From contig NZ_SMKO01000001.1 in assembly GCF_004348685.1 (NCBI RefSeq), positions 1-64,000 of the forward strand: a DNA stretch of 64,000 nucleotides. Direction: 5' to 3'. The notes under the pieces were generated by a model. The model searched no databases, was not told the origin of the DNA, and saw only the letters and a program-made list of their open reading frames with translations. Positions 8,941 to 17,090 of the stretch are shown piece after piece. How positions within the stretch are numbered: the first letter of the stretch is position 1; every line of letters starts with the position of its first letter. The position numbers and the translations under genes were made by a program. Origin of the DNA: Nonomuraea deserti. Lineage in GTDB: Bacteria; Actinomycetota; Actinomycetes; Streptosporangiales; Streptosporangiaceae.

Positions 8941-9738
8941 ATGAGTGAGCAGTGGCAGGAGGTCGGTGACCGGGTCTACGTCCGGCGCCACCGGTCGTTC
9001 GACATGAACGTGGGTCTGGTCGTGGGCGACGGGCACTGCCTGGTGCTCGACACGCGTACGTCGTACCGGGAGGCGGCGGACCTGATCGCGGCGATCAGGA
9101 CGATCACCTCCGCTCCGTGGACGGTCGTCAACAGCCACTCCCACTTCGACCACTGCTTCGGCAACGCCCTCTTCCGCCCCGCCGAGATCTGGGGCCACGC
9201 CAGGTGCGCGGAGGAGCTCGAGCTGTACGGCGAGCGGCAGCGCGCCAGTGTCATCGACGGTTCGCCGGAACTGCGCGAGGACCTGGAGGAGCTCACCATC
9301 GTGCCCCCGGACCAGACGTTCAGCACCGCGGCCGGCCTCGACATCGGCGGCCGCATGGTGCACCTGCGGCATTTCGGGCTCGGGCACAGCAGCAACGACG
9401 TCGTCGTGCAGGTTCCCGACGCGGGGGTGGTGTTCGCCGGTGACCTGGTGGAGGAGGGCGCGCCGCCGGCGTTCAGCGACTCCTATCCGCTCGACTGGCC
9501 GGCGACCCTGGGGAAGATGCTGGAGGAGATGCCCGAGCCGGTGATCGTGCCGGGGCACGGCGCGGTGGTGGACCGGCCGTACGCGCTGGCGCAGCGCGAG
9601 GAGCTGGCCCTGGTGGCCGAGCTGGCCGAGCGGGCGCATGTGGCGGGCCTGCGCGACCTGATCAGGCTCTTCCCCTATCCGGAGGACGTGTCGAGGCAGG
9701 CGATCGACCGCGCCTTCATGCAGCTCGACGCGGCCTGA
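8941..9738 (+). CDS. metallo-beta-lactamase-fold hydrolase
   Basis: 265 residues. The binuclear zinc motif HxHxDH is at 66-71 (HSHFDH). Further metal ligands are expected in GLGHSSND, in FAGDLV and in VPGHGAVV. This matches the cyclase/QPT- or lactonase-like MBL group, not true beta-lactamases (no signal peptide). ATG 8941 is the start; an extended frame back to 8791 runs through the divergent VOC gene. It is likely a cytoplasmic hydrolase of esters, thioesters or lactones; the substrate is not deducible. Confidence 0.88.
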   Translation: MSEQWQEVGDRVYVRRHRSFDMNVGLVVGDGHCLVLDTRTSYREAADLIAAIRTITSAPWTVVNSHSHFDHCFGNALFRPAEIWGHARCAEELELYGERQRASVIDGSPELREDLEELTIVPPDQTFSTAAGLDIGGRMVHLRHFGLGHSSNDVVVQVPDAGVVFAGDLVEEGAPPAFSDSYPLDWPATLGKMLEEMPEPVIVPGHGAVVDRPYALAQREELALVAELAERAHVAGLRDLIRLFPYPEDVSRQAIDRAFMQLDAA

Positions 9739-9750
9739 GTGGCCGGCGGT

Positions 9751-9767
9751 CGACACGACCGGTGTCG
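9751..9767. promoter_or_regulatory. short inverted repeat upstream of PadR gene
   Basis: CGACAC (9751-9756) and GTGTCG (9762-9767) are perfect arms with a 5-nt spacer, 12 bp after the hydrolase stop and 5 bp before the larger palindrome. It could be a weak terminator or a second operator. Confidence 0.35.
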
Positions 9768-9772
9768 TCACG

Positions 9773-9795
9773 CTATATTGCATTTTGCACTATAG
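9773..9795. promoter_or_regulatory. putative PadR operator, 10-3-10 palindrome
   Basis: CTATATTGCA (9773-9782), spacer TTT, TGCACTATAG (9786-9795). The arms match at 9 of 10 positions. It is AT-rich in an otherwise GC-rich sequence and ends 11 bp before the padR start codon. PadR regulators often bind such palindromes and repress themselves. The TATATT core could also be the -10 box, so binding would block transcription. Confidence 0.65.
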
Positions 9796-9806
9796 AAGGG
9801 GGCGGC

Positions 9807-10379
9807 ATGGCGCGACGGCATGATCTGGTCGGCCTCACCGTGCTGGCCATGCTCACGGTGCGCGCCGCTCATCCGTACGAGCTGCACCGGTTCATCGTCG
9901 ACACGCACAAGGACTTCATCACCGGCCTGCCGCGCAGCCTCTACCACGCCGTCGAGCGGCTGGCGAAGGACGAGCTGATCGTGCCCGCGGGCACCGACCG
10001 CGAGGGCCGCAGGCCGGAGCGCACGGTCTACGAGATCACCGACGAGGGCCGCGAGGAGCTGGCCACCCGGCTGCGCCGGCTGCTAGAGACGCCCGACCCC
10101 GACCGGCTCACGTTCGTCGCGGCCGTCTCCCTCATGGGCTGCCTCCCGCTGGCGGACGCGCAGCGCGCGCTGCGCACCCGCGGGGCCGCGATCGAGGGCA
10201 TCCTGGCCGGCCTGGACGCCCACATGCGCGCGCTCGACGCCGGCGGCCTGCCGCGCATCCTCATGCTCGAGATCGAGTACGAGCAGGCGCTCTACACGGC
10301 CGAGCTCGACTGGATCACCGGGCTGCTCGACCGCCTCGACAAGGGGGAGCTCGACTGGGCCCCCACGATCGAGATGTGA
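9807..10379 (+). CDS. PadR-family transcriptional regulator
   Basis: 190 residues. The N-terminal winged helix shows the PadR pattern: LTVLAMLTVRAAHPYELHRF, then SLYHAVERLAKDELI and the wing EGRRPERTVYEITDEGREEL. A C-terminal helical dimerisation domain (Vir_act_alpha_C type) follows. ATG 9807 has the ribosome site AAGGGGGC. It directly follows the palindromic operator at 9773-9795, so autorepression is likely. Its other target may be a nearby gene, but no adjacent efflux gene is present. Confidence 0.9.
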   Translation: MARRHDLVGLTVLAMLTVRAAHPYELHRFIVDTHKDFITGLPRSLYHAVERLAKDELIVPAGTDREGRRPERTVYEITDEGREELATRLRRLLETPDPDRLTFVAAVSLMGCLPLADAQRALRTRGAAIEGILAGLDAHMRALDAGGLPRILMLEIEYEQALYTAELDWITGLLDRLDKGELDWAPTIEM

Positions 10380-10381
10380 AA

Positions 10382-10413
10382 GGCCGCCGGAGTGCGCCAA
10401 CACCCCGGCGGCC
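10382..10413 (+). terminator. hairpin terminator after padR
   Basis: Perfect 9-bp stem GGCCGCCGG / CCGGCGGCC (10382-10390 and 10405-10413) with a 14-nt loop, 2 bp after the padR stop. There is no clear T-run, as is common for high-GC actinobacteria. Confidence 0.65.
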
Positions 10414-10489
10414 GTAAATCCGAACAAGGCGCCTGCCCTGCCCGAACTCGCCATCACAGGATAGGCGCCGCGACCGAAGGAGCAGTGCC

Positions 10490-10864
10490 ATGTCCGCAGA
10501 AGTCACCCACCTGCTCGCCCGCATGACGGAGACCTGGAACGCCGGGGACGCCAGCGCGTACGCCGGGTTGTTCACACCGGACGCCGAGTACATCACGTTC
10601 TTCGGCCTGCACCTGCGCGGCAGGCAGGCCATCGAGGACACCCACAGGGAGCTGTTCAAGACCTCGATCAAGCTCGAGTCCGACGGCGAGAAGCCGTTGA
10701 TCAAGGCGCTGTCCGACGACGTCGCCCTGGTGATCTCGGGCGGCAGCTCCACGGTGGACGGCGAGCCCGACCCGAGCCGCACCTCCATCATCACCCTCAC
10801 CGCCCTGCGCACCCCCGAGGGCTGGCGCTTCGCCTCGTTCCAGAACACCCGGGTGGGGCCGTGA
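10490..10864 (+). CDS. SnoaL-like / DUF4440 (SgcJ/EcaC-type) protein
   Basis: 124 residues with the NTF2-like cone fold pattern: TETWNAGDASAYAGLFTPDAEY at the N-terminus, the strand FFGLHLRGRQAIEDTH, and a closing strand GWRFASFQNTR. Family members are small ketosteroid-isomerase-like enzymes or binding proteins. ATG 10490 has GAAGGAG upstream. Its stop overlaps the GTG of the next gene (GTGA, 10861-10864), so the two are cotranslated. Confidence 0.85.
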   Translation: MSAEVTHLLARMTETWNAGDASAYAGLFTPDAEYITFFGLHLRGRQAIEDTHRELFKTSIKLESDGEKPLIKALSDDVALVISGGSSTVDGEPDPSRTSIITLTALRTPEGWRFASFQNTRVGP

Positions 10865-11208
10865 AGAAGCTGATCACCGAGGTCGCCGGCGTGGTCGCGG
10901 CCCCCGTCGAGCAGGTGTGGCAGGTCCTGCTCGGCCAGGGGCCCGGTGGCGCGGTGAAGACGGAGCTGGGCGAGCACACCGTCGCCTACCAGGGCGGCTG
11001 GTGGTACCGCGGCGAATGGTCGGTCACCGACCACCCCGAGGGCACCCGCGTCGTCCACCGCGTCTACAACGTGGCCGAATGGCTGCGGTGGGGCGTGCCG
11101 CTGGCCAACCGGCTCTTCATCGGGTTCGACCGGCAGACGCGCCAGGCGTTCGCCGACGGCCTTGTCCGCATCGGAGAGAAGTTGGGGTGCCCGACCCGGC
11201 TCACCTAG
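10861..11208 (+). CDS. SRPBCC-like small protein
   Basis: 115 residues. The start region (KKLITEVAGVVAAPVEQVWQVL) is typical of SRPBCC/polyketide-cyclase-fold proteins, and the middle strands (GGWWYRGEWSVTDHPEGTRVVHRVYN) fit the same fold. It is shorter than the usual 140-150 residues but looks intact. It overlaps the SnoaL-like gene by 4 bp. The ligand is unknown. Confidence 0.75.
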   Translation: MKKLITEVAGVVAAPVEQVWQVLLGQGPGGAVKTELGEHTVAYQGGWWYRGEWSVTDHPEGTRVVHRVYNVAEWLRWGVPLANRLFIGFDRQTRQAFADGLVRIGEKLGCPTRLT

Positions 11209-11217
11209 GCTTCCCGC

Positions 11218-12177
11218 ATGGAATGGGGACCGCTGACACGGGAGGACGCCCGGCCCTTGGCCGAACTCCTGGCCGCCATCGAGGCCGAAGACATGATCGG
11301 CGACGTCTACGGCGTCGACGACGTGGCGGAGCGGCTCGCCGCCCGCCTGCTGGACATGACCGAGGGCACGCTGGCGGCCAGGGACGGCGACCGGATCGTC
11401 GCCTTCGGCTGCCTCCCGGCCAGGCAGTCCGCCGGCGACGTGCACCTGATGCACCTGTGGGGCGGCGTGCACCCGGCCCACCGCAGGCGAGGGCTCGGCC
11501 GGCGGATCATCGACTGGAGCCTGCGCGCGGCGCCCGAGGTGAGCGCGAAGGCCTATCCCGGTCTGCCGGTGGAGGTCTCGTTCGACGTCTTCGACGACCG
11601 GCCCGGCACGCGGGTGCTCGCGGAGGGCGCCGGGTTCACCGCCGCGCGCTTCTTCGCCCGCATGGAGCGGTCCCTGTCCGGTGACCTGCCCTCGGCGCGC
11701 CCGCCCGAGGGCGTGTCGATCGCCGCCTGGTCGCCCGAGCTCGACGACGGCGCCCGCCACGTGCGCAACGAGTCGTTCCGCGACCACTGGGGCAGCGTGC
11801 CGCACACCCCCGAGAGCTGGCGCCACACCATCACCGGCTCCCGCAACTTCGCCCCCGAGGCCACGTTCGTCGCCCTGGCCGGCGACCAGCCGGTGGGCGT
11901 GCTGGTCACCCACTTCTTCGACCACAAGTTCGCCCTGACCGGTGAGCGCCAGGCCTGGATCCAGATCGTCGGCACGCTGAAGGAGTGGCGCGGCAAGGGC
12001 GTGGCGAGCGCGCTGATCGCCCACGCCCTGCGCGCCTTCATCGACCAGGGCTACACCAGCACCGGGCTCGGCGTCGACGCCCACAACCCCACGGGAGCGG
12101 TCCGCGTCTACACCGGGTCGGGCTTCGCCGTCACGCGCCGCTGCACCAGCTACACCCGTTCCCTCCCCGCGTCCTGA
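11218..12177 (+). CDS. double-domain GNAT N-acetyltransferase
   Basis: 319 residues with two GNAT domains in tandem. Domain 1 (about 1-155) has the acetyl-CoA loop HPAHRRRGLGRRI; domain 2 (about 165-315) has EWRGKGVASALI. The layout is the same as mycothiol synthase (MshD), but without more evidence it cannot be called mshD. The gene starts 9 bp after the SRPBCC gene and ends tail-to-tail with the sensor kinase gene. It probably acetylates a small amine. Confidence 0.85.
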   Translation: MEWGPLTREDARPLAELLAAIEAEDMIGDVYGVDDVAERLAARLLDMTEGTLAARDGDRIVAFGCLPARQSAGDVHLMHLWGGVHPAHRRRGLGRRIIDWSLRAAPEVSAKAYPGLPVEVSFDVFDDRPGTRVLAEGAGFTAARFFARMERSLSGDLPSARPPEGVSIAAWSPELDDGARHVRNESFRDHWGSVPHTPESWRHTITGSRNFAPEATFVALAGDQPVGVLVTHFFDHKFALTGERQAWIQIVGTLKEWRGKGVASALIAHALRAFIDQGYTSTGLGVDAHNPTGAVRVYTGSGFAVTRRCTSYTRSLPAS

Positions 12178-12193
12178 CCCCCGGCTCGCGGCC

Positions 12194-13573
12194 CTACCCG
12201 GGGTTCAGGGGGAATCTGGCGACGAATCCGGCATCTTCGTACACCAGGGTCCCCTCGTGCAGGGCGGCGATGTCGCGCGCGATCGGGAGCCCGAGCCCGG
12301 CGCCGCCCGCGTCACGGGCGCGGGCCTCGTCCAGCCGGGTGAAACGGTCGAAGACCGCCTCCCTGTGCTCCGGCGGAATCCCGGGCCCGTCGTCGGCCAC
12401 TTCGAGCACCGCCTGATCGCCTTCGGCGCGCACCGCCACCCGCACGGCGGAGGCGGCGTGCCGGACGGCGTTGTCGACCAGGTTGGTCACCAGGCGGTCG
12501 AGATGCGCCCGCGAGCCCTTCATCACCACGTCGGGCTCGACGTCGAGCTCCACCCGCACGTCGGGCCGCCGCCTGACCCGCAGCGACTCCTCGGCCGCCA
12601 CCTGCCCCAGGTCCAGTTCCGTCGTGCGCGGCGGCTCGCCCGCGTCCAGCTTGGCCAGCATGAGCAGATCGGCTGCCAGCGACTGCAGGCGTTCGACGTC
12701 GGCCAGTGCCTCCTTGGTGAGCTCGCTCCGCTCGGCCAGCTCCAGCCGGGCGCGCAGGGTGGCGATCGGGCTGCGCAGCTCGTGGGCCGCGTCGGCGACG
12801 AACCTCTTGTGGGTGCCGACCGCCGTCTCCAGACGGTCGAGCGTCGCGTTGACGGTGGTGGCCAGCGCGGCGATCTCGTCCCCGGAATCGGGTACGGGCA
12901 CCCGCTGGTGCAGGTCGCGGGCCGTGATGTCGGCCACCTTCGCCCTGATCGCGGCCACGGGTGCCAGCGCGCGGCCCACCGAGAACCAGGTCATCCCGGC
13001 CACCACGGCCAGCACGGCGGGCACGCCGGGCAGCAGCGCGCCGTACAGCGTGTTCAGGGCGTCCTCGGCGCTCGCCAGGGAGACCCGGGACCATACCATC
13101 GCGGGGCCGGCCTCCGTGCTCACCTTGACACCGGCGATGGCGTACTCGCCCGGCTCGGCCCACTCGACGGTCGCGGCGGGGGCGGCTTTCGCCTTGGTCA
13201 GCATGACGTCGGGGTCGGCGACCCTGGCCACCGTGCCGTCGTTCGCGTAGATCAGCTCTCTTGTGCCCTCCGCGCCTGCCGGTCGTTCGCCACGCGGCTC
13301 CGCCTTCCGCGCGGGGCGGAAACCGGTGAGTGGCTCGGTGACCTTTTGCGCGGGTACGACCGACAAGGTCTGCGCGTACGGCACCGCCTCCACGGCCTTC
13401 CTGACCGCCGCGGCGTCGGCGCTGCGTTCCAGGCTGCCCCGCAGCACCGCCACCAGCCCCAGGGCGACGGCGCCGAGCGCGAGCGCCACCACGAGCGTCG
13501 CCGCGGCGGTCGCCCGCAGCCGCACGGACGACAGCCCCGAGGACGTGGGCGACGACGTTCTCAGCCGTTTCAC
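12194..13573 (-). CDS. OmpR-class sensor histidine kinase
   Basis: 459 residues. TM1 is at about 22-46, an extracytoplasmic domain spans about 50-180, TM2 is near 182-203, then a HAMP linker, and HisKA with His264 (DAAHELRSPI). The HATPase has an N-box (NLVDNAVRHA) and G-boxes (DDGPGIPPEHR, GAGLGLPIARD). GTG 13573 was chosen because it overlaps the regulator stop (GTGA) at 13570-13573. With the regulator it forms a coupled pair, divergent from a small secreted protein gene at 14366 that may be its target. Confidence 0.93.
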   Translation of the reverse strand: MKRLRTSSPTSSGLSSVRLRATAAATLVVALALGAVALGLVAVLRGSLERSADAAAVRKAVEAVPYAQTLSVVPAQKVTEPLTGFRPARKAEPRGERPAGAEGTRELIYANDGTVARVADPDVMLTKAKAAPAATVEWAEPGEYAIAGVKVSTEAGPAMVWSRVSLASAEDALNTLYGALLPGVPAVLAVVAGMTWFSVGRALAPVAAIRAKVADITARDLHQRVPVPDSGDEIAALATTVNATLDRLETAVGTHKRFVADAAHELRSPIATLRARLELAERSELTKEALADVERLQSLAADLLMLAKLDAGEPPRTTELDLGQVAAEESLRVRRRPDVRVELDVEPDVVMKGSRAHLDRLVTNLVDNAVRHAASAVRVAVRAEGDQAVLEVADDGPGIPPEHREAVFDRFTRLDEARARDAGGAGLGLPIARDIAALHEGTLVYEDAGFVARFPLNPG

Positions 13574-14241
13574 GCCGCCTCCAACCGGTAGCCGGCCCCG
13601 CGTACCGTCATGAGCGTGGTCCGGCCGAACGGCACGTCGATCTTGCGGCGCAGGGCGCTGATGTAGACCTCGACGATGTTCGGGTCGCCGTCGTAGGAGA
13701 AGTCCCACGCCTGTGCCAGCAGCTCGCTCTTGGACACCACCTCCCCGGCCCGCCGCGCCAGCGCGTGCAGCACCGCGAACTCCTTCGGCGTCAGCGCGAT
13801 GTCCGCCTCGCCCCGGTGGCAGCGCAGCCCGGCCGGGTCGATCACCAGGTCGCCCACGCTGATCGACACGGGCCGCTCCCGTCCGCCCCGCCGTACCAGC
13901 GCGCGCAGCCTGGCCAGCAGCACCACGTAGGAGAACGGCTTGGCCAGGTAGTCGTCGGCGCCGTTGTCGAGCGCCTCGGCCTCGTCGTAGATGCCGTCCT
14001 TGGCGGTGAGCATCATGATCGGCGTCCAGTCGCCCGCCTCGCGCAGCTTGGAGCAGACGGCGTAGCCGTTCATCCTGGGCAACATCACGTCAAGGACGAT
14101 CACGTCGTACGTGTTCTCGGTGGCCATCCAGAGCCCGTCGCGCCCGTCGTGCGCCACGTCCACCGCGAAGCCCTCACCGGCCAGGCCCCCCTTCACCAGG
14201 TCGGCCAGCCGCTCCTCGTCCTCCACCAGTAGCACTCGCAC
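13570..14241 (-). CDS. OmpR/PhoB-family response regulator
   Basis: The receiver has the acidic pocket E7-D8 and phospho-acceptor Asp51 (VIVLDVMLPRMNG). A C-terminal winged helix has the LTPKEFAVLHALARR segment and the PNIVEVYISALRRKID recognition region. The start is uncertain: GTG codons at 14241, 14247 and 14265 are in frame. 14241 gives the canonical MRVLLVEDEE beginning. The mRNA may be nearly leaderless because no ribosome site is visible. It is translated with the kinase downstream (4-bp overlap). Direct repeats at 14282-14314 in the divergent region are candidate self-binding sites. Confidence 0.92.
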   Translation of the reverse strand: MRVLLVEDEERLADLVKGGLAGEGFAVDVAHDGRDGLWMATENTYDVIVLDVMLPRMNGYAVCSKLREAGDWTPIMMLTAKDGIYDEAEALDNGADDYLAKPFSYVVLLARLRALVRRGGRERPVSISVGDLVIDPAGLRCHRGEADIALTPKEFAVLHALARRAGEVVSKSELLAQAWDFSYDGDPNIVEVYISALRRKIDVPFGRTTLMTVRGAGYRLEAA

Positions 14242-14274
14242 ACGCACAAGAGTGCCGCAGCGCACCTAAAGCCA

Positions 14275-14315
14275 ACCTGAAGATCGTTTCGGGCCTCTTA
14301 AGGATCGCTTCAGGT
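14275..14315. promoter_or_regulatory. candidate OmpR-type binding site in divergent promoter
   Basis: Two GATCGYTTCRGG half-sites begin at 14282 and 14303 (21 bp apart, two helical turns). The block is bounded by a perfect inverted repeat ACCTGAAG (14275-14282) / CTTCAGGT (14308-14315). Tandem half-sites on one face of the helix are typical for OmpR-family regulators. The site lies between the regulator gene and the secreted-protein gene. Confidence 0.55.
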
Positions 14316-14365
14316 ACGCGCGAGCACGCTCGGAGGCGTTCGATCGACTTCGAGTGAGGAGAACC

Positions 14366-14827
14366 ATGTTCAAGCGACGTCTCGCGGTGCTCGCCGCGGT
14401 GGCCACCCTGGCCGTGACCGGGCTGGCCGGCTCGGCACTGGCCGACGAGCCCCTCGGACCCACCGCCGGCGCGAAGGTGATCTGCAAGACGAGCGACGGC
14501 AAGACCATCGAGCTGACCAAGGCCCTGCCCGCCGAGGGCGCCAAGCCGGCCGGTCCTGACGGCGCGACGGCCAGGGTCGAGCCGGCCAAGCCCGCCAAGC
14601 CTGCCGACGCGGCGGCCCCGGTCAAGCCCGAGTACGGGGAGACGGTGGAGATTCAGCGGGCGCCCGCGAAGGGCGGGAAGCGTTCCGAGGGCGAGGTGCG
14701 CCGCGGCGTGCGGGCCGACGGCGGCACGTGGAAGGCGGTGCCCGCCGTACCGGCCGAAGGGATCATGGTCAGGGCGAGCGAGGGGCCGGACAAGACCGTG
14801 ACGATCACATGCAAGAAGGCCGAGTGA
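14366..14827 (+). CDS. small secreted protein, unknown function
   Basis: 153 residues. It has a clear Sec signal peptide (FKRRLAVLAAVATLAVTGLAGSALA, cleavage near A26-D27). The mature part holds one cysteine near the N-terminus (VICKTSDG) and one near the C-terminus (TITCKK) that could form a disulfide. A Lys/Pro/Ala-rich middle follows the pattern EPAKPAKPAD. ATG 14366 is chosen over GTG 14354 because GAGGAGAA lies 3 bp upstream. It is divergent from the two-component system and shares its regulatory region, so it may be a target or an accessory signal protein. Confidence 0.75.
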   Translation: MFKRRLAVLAAVATLAVTGLAGSALADEPLGPTAGAKVICKTSDGKTIELTKALPAEGAKPAGPDGATARVEPAKPAKPADAAAPVKPEYGETVEIQRAPAKGGKRSEGEVRRGVRADGGTWKAVPAVPAEGIMVRASEGPDKTVTITCKKAE

Positions 14828-14870
14828 CCAGGTAACACCGCTGACGACGGCTACGGACCCGCACCGGGTC

Positions 14871-14901
14871 CTGCCGCGGGCCGGGAGCCGGCCCGCGGCA
14901 G
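14871..14901. terminator. strong bidirectional hairpin terminator
   Basis: Perfect 14-bp stem: CTGCCGCGGGCCGG (14871-14884), loop GAG, then its complement (14888-14901). A smaller hairpin, GGACCC/GGGTCC, precedes it. It lies between convergent genes (secreted protein and propeller protein) and can serve both. Confidence 0.8.
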
Positions 14902-14927
14902 GCACGGCGTGCGAAGCCTTCGGCCCT

Positions 14928-16679
14928 TCACTCCAGGCCGACGACGTCCGAACTCGCCGATTGCGTGACGACAACCGCGCCGGGCGCGGGCAGCAGGCGC
15001 ACGGGCTCACGCGGCAGTCGGCGCTCGGGGAGGCCGACCGTGATCCGCTTCGTCTCGGACGTGTCCCACGGGGTGACCAGCACCGTCGCCTTCATCTTCT
15101 CGCGACTGTCCCAGGACAGGTACGCCACGGCCAGCGAGTCGTCCAGCGGCAGTTGCGCGCTTTCGATGTCCGAGGTACGGGATCGCCGCAGTCCCGCAAG
15201 GGAGAACGACGCCCGCTTGACCGCACCCATGCCGAACGGCTTCCAGCGGGAGGTCCACTCGTCGTCGTCGTTCATCCCGTTCACGACGTCGAGGAAGCCC
15301 TTCGTACTGAACGAGCCGGTCACCCGCTGCCGGGCGAGGACCTTTCCCGACGCCTGCTCCAGCACCATGCCCTCGCGCTCGCCCCAGACCACCGACAGGG
15401 CCTCGGCGTCTTCCGATCGGTGGATCTCGACGCTCTCCGGACTTGCCGACACCTTCTGCTCACGCCGCCACACCTCGGCGCCGGTAGCGGGATCCAACCC
15501 GAGCACGGCGATGGTGAACGCGCTCGACCCGTACCAGTAGTCAATGTCACGTGACTTCTGCTCGATCCGCGGAGCGCAGATGATGATCTGGGCGAACACG
15601 TCCCGGGCCATCGTCAGGAAACGGTGCTCGTCCGAGTTCATGCCGGTCAGACAACCTTGCGGCGGGGAGTAGTGCCAGGCAGGCTCGGAGGCGGTCGGTT
15701 GCCAGCCGGTGAGCGTTCCAGGCCACAGCTTGGCGCGAGGATGTCCAGGGCTGGAGGTGACCACACCCGTGGAGTTCAGCCAGGGGTTCTCATCTACCCA
15801 CCCTTTCCAGTGCTCGGCGAGGACCACACCCGTGTACGCGTCAAGAAGCACCGTCCGCTGGGCGGAGCGGATCGTAACGGTGCTCCCGTCAGGTGACGCC
15901 CGGAAACCTGTCGCGAAGCTTCCCGGCCTGCGGTAGTGCCAGCGTTCCCGGCCGGTGACGCTGTCCAGCGCCACGACGCCGTCCGTGACCCTCACCACCA
16001 GGCCCGCGCCCGCGACGGCCACGTCATATGCGGGCGCGCCGTCCGGGGTCTGCCACCGCCATGCGATCTTGCCCGCCGAAGCCGGCACCGCCGCCTGAGG
16101 GGCAGCTTTCGTCGTGGTGCCGTCTGCAACGGGTTTCGTCGTGGTGCTGTCTGCAACGGGCAGCACCACGACGGCGATCAGGACGATCGCACTTGTCACC
16201 ACCGCGACGGCCGATCCTCCCAGCGCCCCGGTCAGCCCTCTTCTTCCCGCTCTGAACGCGAGCGCTGTCACGGCGAAACCTGCCGCCGTCGCCGTCAGGC
16301 CCGCGGTGAAGACGGCCTCGGACGCCCCCGGCTCACCCAGCGAGAAGGCGCCCTTCAACTCGAACCACTGGTATACGGCGGCCGCTACAAGCCCTACGGC
16401 GCAGGTCAGCGTTGATACGCGCCATTCGTCGGCGTGCTGCCCGCCGTACGGGTCGCGCCAGTCCGTGCCGCGGACCGTCTTGACGATGGTGACCAGCCAC
16501 CAGATCAGCAGAATTCCCAGCACGAGCGCCGCCATACCGAAGCCGGGCGGCTCCGAAGATGAGACGGGTAACGACGGCCAGTCAGGCGGCGACCACCAGG
16601 CGACGTACGCCGCGACCGCTGTAACTGCTCCGGTGAGCGCCAGACCGACGCCGAACCACCCCCACCACGGACGACTCAT
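14928..16679 (-). CDS. membrane-anchored PQQ-type beta-propeller protein
   Basis: 583 residues. Five to six membrane helices fill about 5-195. A TTTKPVADGTTTK linker follows, then a propeller-like outer domain with repeated blade motifs (VVALDSVTGRERWHY, VLLDAYTGVVLAEH, VLGLDPATGAEVWR, MVLEQASGKVLAR). No catalytic or quinone ligands can be assigned, so a binding or scaffold role is likely. ATG 16679 (MSRPWWGW) has GGGAG at good spacing. ATGs at 16694 and GTG at 16709 are alternatives. Confidence 0.8.
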   Translation of the reverse strand: MSRPWWGWFGVGLALTGAVTAVAAYVAWWSPPDWPSLPVSSSEPPGFGMAALVLGILLIWWLVTIVKTVRGTDWRDPYGGQHADEWRVSTLTCAVGLVAAAVYQWFELKGAFSLGEPGASEAVFTAGLTATAAGFAVTALAFRAGRRGLTGALGGSAVAVVTSAIVLIAVVVLPVADSTTTKPVADGTTTKAAPQAAVPASAGKIAWRWQTPDGAPAYDVAVAGAGLVVRVTDGVVALDSVTGRERWHYRRPGSFATGFRASPDGSTVTIRSAQRTVLLDAYTGVVLAEHWKGWVDENPWLNSTGVVTSSPGHPRAKLWPGTLTGWQPTASEPAWHYSPPQGCLTGMNSDEHRFLTMARDVFAQIIICAPRIEQKSRDIDYWYGSSAFTIAVLGLDPATGAEVWRREQKVSASPESVEIHRSEDAEALSVVWGEREGMVLEQASGKVLARQRVTGSFSTKGFLDVVNGMNDDDEWTSRWKPFGMGAVKRASFSLAGLRRSRTSDIESAQLPLDDSLAVAYLSWDSREKMKATVLVTPWDTSETKRITVGLPERRLPREPVRLLPAPGAVVVTQSASSDVVGLE

Positions 16680-17047
16680 GATGTGCGCTCCCATGCGCGT
16701 CAGCCGCAACGGACACCCCGCAGCCAGCCACCCGCACCGTAGACGTCGTGCACTTGCTCGGTGCCTTGGCGTACACCGGACCGGCGGATTAGGTGTCCCA
16801 TGCGCGGTCGTTGTCGGTAGAACCGCCGGAAGACCCCCAGTAGCCCCTCCGCATGGGCGAAGATCCTATACCCGTACGTCAGGGCGCGGCTCCCGCCGTT
16901 GCCGGCGTTGTAGGCCCTGCCTCTCGACCTTCCCGTTGATGGCATGGACGCCGGCTCCGGCGTGGCCGACGCCGGACGGGCGCCATCCCGGGTGGGTGTG
17001 CCGGCCTGGGCCCGGCTGAGACCCGGGACGAGGACCCTGGCACAACG
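16680..17047. other. intergenic region without a convincing gene
   Basis: About 370 bp. An 81-codon minus-strand frame (16700-16945) is open but has no ribosome site, known domain or sensible composition. A perfect inverted repeat ACGCCGG-CT-CCGGCGT lies at 16948-16963. The promoter for the propeller gene should be at the left end. Confidence 0.5.
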
Positions 17048-17081
17048 GAAGCGCGCCCCCTGTCAACAGGGGGCGCGCTTC
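17048..17081 (-). terminator. 16-bp perfect hairpin terminator
   Basis: GAAGCGCGCCCCCTGT (17048-17063) and its exact complement (17066-17081) with a 2-nt centre. It begins 10 nt past the stop of the minus-strand gene at 17091. Confidence 0.8.
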
Positions 17082-17090
17082 CCAGCGGAA

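Noticed and set aside
16700-16945. 81-codon minus-strand frame between two genes
   Set aside because: No ribosome site, no recognisable domain and an inverted repeat at its upstream end; it is not supported as a gene.
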